A stretch of DNA of 19,026 bases, taken from NCBI GenBank assembly GCA_037625715.1, contig JASJHQ010000020.1, forward strand, positions 1 through 19,026. The letters are read 5' to 3'. The DNA comes from JABAYQ01 sp018608925 (lineage in GTDB: Bacteria; Bacteroidota; Bacteroidia; Flavobacteriales; UBA7312). The stretch's first letter is position 1; each line of letters begins with the position of its first letter. Below are positions 15,054 through 19,026 of the stretch, piece after piece. Under the pieces are notes generated by a model that was given only the letters and a program-made list of their open reading frames with translations, did no database searches and was not told where the DNA came from. A program made the position numbers and the translations under genes.

Positions 15054-16562
15054 TTATTTAGCTTCTGCCAACATTTTTTCACCTTTTTCAATAGCTTCTT
15101 CGATAGCACCAACTAAGTTAAAGGCAGCTTCTGGTAAGTGATCTAATTCACCATCCATAATCATGTTAAATCCTTTAATAGTATCTTGAATATCTACTAA
15201 CACACCTTTAAGACCAGTAAACTGTTCTGCTACGTGGAAAGGTTGTGATAAGAAACGTTGTACACGTCTTGCTCTTGAAACGGCTAATTTATCTTCGTCA
15301 GATAATTCTTCCATTCCAAGAATTGCAATAATATCTTGTAATTCTTTATAACGCTGTAAAAGCATTTTTACGTCTTGAGCACACTTGTAGTGTTCTGCAC
15401 CTACGATGTCCGGAGTAAGAATTCTAGATGTAGAATCTAGAGGATCTACCGCAGGGTAAATACCAAGTTCTGCAATCTTTCTAGAAAGTACTGTTGTTGC
15501 ATCTAAGTGAGCAAATGTTGTAGCTGGAGCAGGGTCAGTTAAATCATCCGCAGGTACGTATACTGCCTGTACTGAAGTAATAGAACCGTTTTTAGTAGAA
15601 GTAATTCTCTCTTGCATTGTTCCCATTTCGGTAGCAAGTGTAGGTTGGTAACCTACTGCAGATGGCATTCTACCAAGTAGTGCAGATACTTCAGAACCAG
15701 CTTGTGTAAATCTGAAAATGTTATCTACGAAAAACAATACATCTTTTCCTTTTCCTTTTCCGTCACCATCACGGAAGTATTCCGCAAGTGTTAGTCCTGA
15801 AAGAGCTACACGAGCTCTTGCCCCTGGAGGTTCATTCATCTGACCAAATACGAAAGAAGCTTTAGATTCTGCTAATTTAGAGTGGTCAACCTTTGAAAGG
15901 TCCCATCCGCCTTCTTCCATTGAATGTAAGAAATCCGGACCATAGTTAATAATTTCTGATTCAAGCATTTCTCTTAATAAGTCGTTCCCTTCACGAGTAC
16001 GCTCACCAACACCTGCAAATACAGACAAACCACCGTGTCCTTTAGCAATGTTGTTAATTAATTCTTGAATAAGTACTGTTTTACCAACACCAGCACCACC
16101 AAATAGACCAATTTTACCACCTTTTGCATAAGGTTCGATAAGATCAATTACTTTAATACCAGTAAATAAGATTTCAGAAGAAGTAGATAAGTCTTCAAAT
16201 TTTGGTGCATCTCTGTGAATTGGAAGTCCTTGACTACGGTCTAGGTTTTCCATTCCATCAATAGATTCACCAATAACATTAAAAACCCTTCCTTTAATGT
16301 GTTCTCCTATTGGCATCATGATTGGTGATCCAGTAGCAACTACTTCAACGCCTCTTTTTAGTCCATCAGTAGAATCCATTGAGATGGCACGAACTGTGTC
16401 TTCCCCAACGTGTTGCTGACATTCTAAAACTAGTTTAGTTCCATCTGCTTTTGTGATTTCTAATGAATCGTAAATATCAGGAAGTCCTGCTTCACTGTTT
16501 TCAAAATTTACATCGACAACAGGTCCGATGATTTGAGAGATTTTACCAATGCTATTTGACAT
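15054..16562 (-). CDS. atpD: F1 ATP synthase beta subunit AtpD
   Basis: Catalytic beta subunit of F1, 502 residues. The P-loop is GGAGVGKT (155-162), the catalytic glutamate is E187 in VGERTREGND, and the C-terminal regulatory loop reads MEELSDEDK in place of DELSEED. Compared with E. coli beta (460) it has an insertion of roughly 25-30 residues after LLREM (around 205-230: SEIINYGPDFL and onward), which I believe is common in Bacteroidetes. The other F1Fo genes are not adjacent, so the operon is split, with atpD-atpC apart. The gene is divergent from ribF, with a leader of about 50 bases. Confidence 0.98.
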   Translation of the reverse strand: MSNSIGKISQIIGPVVDVNFENSEAGLPDIYDSLEITKADGTKLVLECQQHVGEDTVRAISMDSTDGLKRGVEVVATGSPIMMPIGEHIKGRVFNVIGESIDGMENLDRSQGLPIHRDAPKFEDLSTSSEILFTGIKVIDLIEPYAKGGKIGLFGGAGVGKTVLIQELINNIAKGHGGLSVFAGVGERTREGNDLLREMLESEIINYGPDFLHSMEEGGWDLSKVDHSKLAESKASFVFGQMNEPPGARARVALSGLTLAEYFRDGDGKGKGKDVLFFVDNIFRFTQAGSEVSALLGRMPSAVGYQPTLATEMGTMQERITSTKNGSITSVQAVYVPADDLTDPAPATTFAHLDATTVLSRKIAELGIYPAVDPLDSTSRILTPDIVGAEHYKCAQDVKMLLQRYKELQDIIAILGMEELSDEDKLAVSRARRVQRFLSQPFHVAEQFTGLKGVLVDIQDTIKGFNMIMDGELDHLPEAAFNLVGAIEEAIEKGEKMLAEAK

Positions 16563-16618
16563 TATCTTATGCTTGTTAGTTTAACAGTATTTTGGGCTTA
16601 AATTGCCTTAATTCGCTG

Positions 16619-16650
16619 CAAAAATAAGTGATTTATTTAGTTTGTAACAA
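16619..16650 (-). promoter_or_regulatory. Promoter of atpD-atpC
   Basis: The minus-strand -7 box TATTTTTG (16626-16619) matches TAnnTTTG. A TTG at 16650-16648 stands 21 bases upstream, the right range for a -33 element. This is the most complete promoter in the window and predicts a 5' leader of about 50 bases. Confidence 0.62.
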
Positions 16651-16674
16651 TCATTTGATAAATAAATTAATCAC

Positions 16675-16682
16675 TATTTTTG
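16675..16682 (+). promoter_or_regulatory. -7 box of ribF
   Basis: TATTTTTG matches TAnnTTTG exactly. Transcription would begin near 16687-16690. That excludes the in-frame TTG at 16680 as start codon, because it lies within the box, and favours the TTG at 16710. Confidence 0.52.
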
Positions 16683-16709
16683 AACAAGGTTTTAACAATA
16701 TTACAAATA

Positions 16710-17630
16710 TTGAAAATATATTCTAACATAAGCGAGTTTACAGGAGTAGATCGACCAATAATTACAACCGGAACTTTTGACGGAGTTCATTTTGGCCATC
16801 GAAAAATTATTGATAGACTTACTAAAATTGCCGATTCTAGCAATGGCGAGTCGGTTATTCTTACCTTTTCTCCTCATCCCAGAATGGTTCTGTTTCCTGA
16901 TGATCATGGCTTGCAGCTTATAAATACCATTGAAGAAAAAATTGAATTACTTAAAAATGCAGGTGTTCAGCATTTAATTATTCATCCTTTTACTGTTGAT
17001 TTTTCTAGAATGACATCCATCCAATTCGTAAGAGATATTTTAGTTAGTCAGTTTAAGACTCATAAACTAGTTATAGGGTATGACCATCATTTTGGCAGGA
17101 ATAGAGAAGGATCTTTTGAGCATCTTAAAGAGTATTCTCCATTATATGGTTTTGAAGTTGAAGAAATTCCGGTTCAGTTATTAGACGATGTAGGTGTTAG
17201 TTCTACTAAAATAAGGAATGCTCTATTAAGTGGAAAAGTAGATTTAGCAAACGAATATTTGGGTTACCAATATCCTATTAGTGGAAGAGTTGTAAAAGGA
17301 AAACAAATAGGAAGACAGATTGGTTTTCCTACTGCTAATATATTTGTAGAAGATTCTACCAAGTTAATACCTAAAGAAGGGGTTTATTCGGTAGATGTTT
17401 TGGTTAACGATATAAAATATCAAGCTATGATGAATATTGGTCAAAGCCCTACAGTAGGAGCAAAGAGTCAGCGATTAGAAGTTCATATTTTTGATTTTGA
17501 CCAAGACATTTATGAGTATACAATAAAAGTATTTCTTAAAGAAAGAATTAGGGATGAAGTCCATTTTGAAAATCTAGATTTTCTGAAAGAACAATTGCAA
17601 AAAGATAAAAATCAGATATTAAGTAGATAA
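16710..17630 (+). CDS. ribF: Bifunctional riboflavin kinase / FAD synthetase RibF
   Basis: RibF phosphorylates riboflavin to FMN and then adenylylates FMN to FAD. The N-terminal adenylyltransferase has GTFDGVHFGH (21-30), GYDHHFGRNREG (123-134) and SSTKIR (164-169). The C-terminal kinase has GRQIGFPTAN (201-210) and GVYSVDV. Counted from the TTG at 16710 the protein is 306 residues. It starts KIYSNISEF after the initiator, matching the family's K-x-[FY]-x-x-hydrophobic beginning. No ATG lies at the expected start, and the TTG at 16680 lies within the promoter box, so TTG 16710 is my choice, at moderate certainty. Beyond the -7 box of the divergent atpD promoter, the gene shares no operon. A palindromic terminator follows directly. 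Confidence 0.95.
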   Translation: MKIYSNISEFTGVDRPIITTGTFDGVHFGHRKIIDRLTKIADSSNGESVILTFSPHPRMVLFPDDHGLQLINTIEEKIELLKNAGVQHLIIHPFTVDFSRMTSIQFVRDILVSQFKTHKLVIGYDHHFGRNREGSFEHLKEYSPLYGFEVEEIPVQLLDDVGVSSTKIRNALLSGKVDLANEYLGYQYPISGRVVKGKQIGRQIGFPTANIFVEDSTKLIPKEGVYSVDVLVNDIKYQAMMNIGQSPTVGAKSQRLEVHIFDFDQDIYEYTIKVFLKERIRDEVHFENLDFLKEQLQKDKNQILSR

Positions 17631-17662
17631 AAAAAAGCGCTCCAAATTTGGAGCGCTTTTTT
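17631..17662. terminator. Bidirectional terminator between ribF and the TonB-dependent receptor
   Basis: A perfect 32-base palindrome with a GC-rich arm GCGCTCC, an A/T centre, and A6/T6 tails on either side. It begins just after the ribF stop and lies 18 bases from the stop of the converging receptor gene. It can end transcripts from both sides. Confidence 0.93.
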
Positions 17663-17680
17663 ATTATTACATATTTTGTT

Positions 17681-19026
17681 TTAAAACCCTAAAGTTAATC
17701 CGATCAAAAAGTTTCTTTTGGCTTGAGGAAAATAACCAGCCATATCATAGCTTCCTTCACTGTTTAGATTAACATAGGCATCGTCTGGTCTTGGGTCGTA
17801 GCCTTCTGAAACAAACCTATATACCCATGCATTATTTGCGTAGTTTAAATCTAGCAAATTGTTCACTTGGAAAGTCCATTTTACCACATCAAACAATTTA
17901 GAATCCATGTTCCATGTAGCTCTTGCAGTGTGGGTAATGTATGCGTCTAACATTCTGTCCTTGCTTGATGTGTTGTCGATAAACTGCTCGCCAATATATT
18001 TAGAAATGAATTGTAGTTTTAAGCTCTTATCGATTTGATAGTCGAATTTACTTGCCCATATTATGTTTGGAGAAAAAGCGATGTCGGTATCTTTATACTT
18101 AAATACTTCTTGGCCCCATGTGTCCCAATTGTCTACGTACTCTGTAAAAAATGGAATTTTATTTTGGCTAAAAGTAGCGTTTGCTGCCCAAACAAACTTT
18201 TCACCTAATTTAAAACTCCCTTCTAGTTCCAATCCTATTCTTTCGCTATAGTCGATGTTGGTTCTAGTGAAAGCCCCTACATCATTTATTTGACCAGTTA
18301 AAACTAATTGATTGTCGTAAATCATATAATATCCATTAGCAGATAAGGAGTAACTTTTCGATTGAAACTTATAGCCTACCTCTGTGTCATATAAGGTTTC
18401 GTGAACTGGACGGCTTTCTGGCGATGAGTCTACAAAGTCAGAACGGTTTGGTTCTCTGTTTGCTACGGCAAATGATGCGTATACGTTAGATTTTTTGTTC
18501 ATTTGGAAGTTAAAACCAAATTTAGGATTCAAAAAATCAAATTTCTCCTGGTCATCTAAGTCAACAGCATTTTGGTCTAATCCTACAAAACTATAGTCTA
18601 TCCATCTTTTTTGAATATCTCCAAATAGAGTTGTTTGCTTGTTGAGTTGGTATAATCCTTTGACGTATATGTTGTAATCTATTTTAGTTGCGTCATTGTC
18701 GTAATACCTATCTCTTATATAGCTATTGATAGCGTATTGAGCCCAGATAATTTCTCCGTAGTGAGAGCCTTCATAAGTATTCCAAGCCCCTCCTATGGTT
18801 AAGTCAAGGTTGCCAATGGTGTTTTGATATGAAAATACGGTTCCATAGAAATCATTGTCTAGCCATCTTCGTCTAATAAGATCGGTGCTTTCTATAATTT
18901 CGTTACCTATTGCTATATTGTCTATTCCGTAATCGGATAAATCGTCATTGCTTCTAAATTGCTCGAAATAGCCAAGCCCTTTAGTATAGTGTAAGCCAAG
19001 ATTAAACACTTCGTTTTCTTTTAATT
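17681..19026 (-). CDS. TonB-dependent receptor, C-terminal barrel (partial)
   Basis: The 3' part of an outer-membrane TonB-dependent receptor; 447 residues are in the window and the open frame continues past base 19026. The sequence alternates aromatic and polar residues as in beta-strands. Typical pieces are RRWLDNDFYGTVFSY, ERIGLELEGSFKLG, a late NNLLDLNYANNAWVYRF, and an end YFPQAKRNFLIGLTLGF with the terminal Phe needed by the barrel assembly machinery. The plug, TonB box, signal peptide and any carboxypeptidase-like N-terminal domain lie outside the window, so the substrate cannot be told. An internal GTG at 19009 is not the start. It converges on ribF across a shared terminator. Confidence 0.93.
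   Translation of the reverse strand, partial: LKENEVFNLGLHYTKGLGYFEQFRSNDDLSDYGIDNIAIGNEIIESTDLIRRRWLDNDFYGTVFSYQNTIGNLDLTIGGAWNTYEGSHYGEIIWAQYAINSYIRDRYYDNDATKIDYNIYVKGLYQLNKQTTLFGDIQKRWIDYSFVGLDQNAVDLDDQEKFDFLNPKFGFNFQMNKKSNVYASFAVANREPNRSDFVDSSPESRPVHETLYDTEVGYKFQSKSYSLSANGYYMIYDNQLVLTGQINDVGAFTRTNIDYSERIGLELEGSFKLGEKFVWAANATFSQNKIPFFTEYVDNWDTWGQEVFKYKDTDIAFSPNIIWASKFDYQIDKSLKLQFISKYIGEQFIDNTSSKDRMLDAYITHTARATWNMDSKLFDVVKWTFQVNNLLDLNYANNAWVYRFVSEGYDPRPDDAYVNLNSEGSYDMAGYFPQAKRNFLIGLTLGF

Noticed and set aside
16563..16709. Possible FMN riboswitch between atpD and ribF
   Set aside because: The conserved multi-stem FMN aptamer sequence is absent; the gap is explained by two divergent promoters.

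Overview
The window looks like chromosomal housekeeping DNA from a member of the Bacteroidetes, probably a Flavobacteriales bacterium. The evidence is AT-rich DNA, TAnnTTTG -7 boxes in front of many genes, almost no Shine-Dalgarno sequences, a close GldA (gliding motility) homologue, an F1 subunit pair atpD-atpC separate from the rest of the ATP synthase, a short epsilon subunit, and a TonB-dependent receptor with the usual barrel end. I see no insertion sequence, prophage, CRISPR array or other mobile DNA.

Layout from the left: an initiator tRNA(fMet) on the minus strand (39-111) diverges from a plus-strand operon of translation and ribosome-assembly NTPases (ABC-F protein, era, der; 198-4350). 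Facing it are metK (4354-5631), with a putative SAM-II pseudoknot riboswitch in its leader (5684-5735), and gldA (5794-6489). Divergent from gldA is rsgA-dtd-mazG-like (6568-8271), three genes joined stop-to-start. A minus-strand biotin cluster, read right to left as bioF-bioD-bioA-ketosynthase-bioB (13507 to 8273), ends one base from the MazG-like gene. Upstream of bioF on the same strand is a secreted protein with an S74 self-cleaving chaperone domain (13604-14653). Next come a strong terminator, atpC and atpD (14808-16562). Divergent from atpD is ribF (probably starting at a TTG, 16710-17630), then a perfect palindromic terminator shared with the 3' end of a TonB-dependent receptor that runs off the right edge.

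Several genes are linked through metabolism. MetK makes S-adenosylmethionine, which BioA uses as amino donor and BioB as radical source. RibF makes FMN and FAD. Era, RsgA and probably Der act in ribosome assembly. The points most worth pursuing are the FabF-like ketosynthase with an intact Cys-His-His triad inside the biotin cluster, where no bioC/bioH, bioW, bioI or bioZ is visible; the SAM-II-like element unusually far upstream of metK; and the repeated placement of TAnnTTTG boxes only 5-7 bases before start codons, which predicts leaderless or nearly leaderless mRNAs.

The longest gene-free stretches are about 150-160 bases. They hold the metK leader (5632-5793), a terminator (14654-14807) and two divergent promoters (16563-16709). 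No gene-free stretch exceeds 300 bases.
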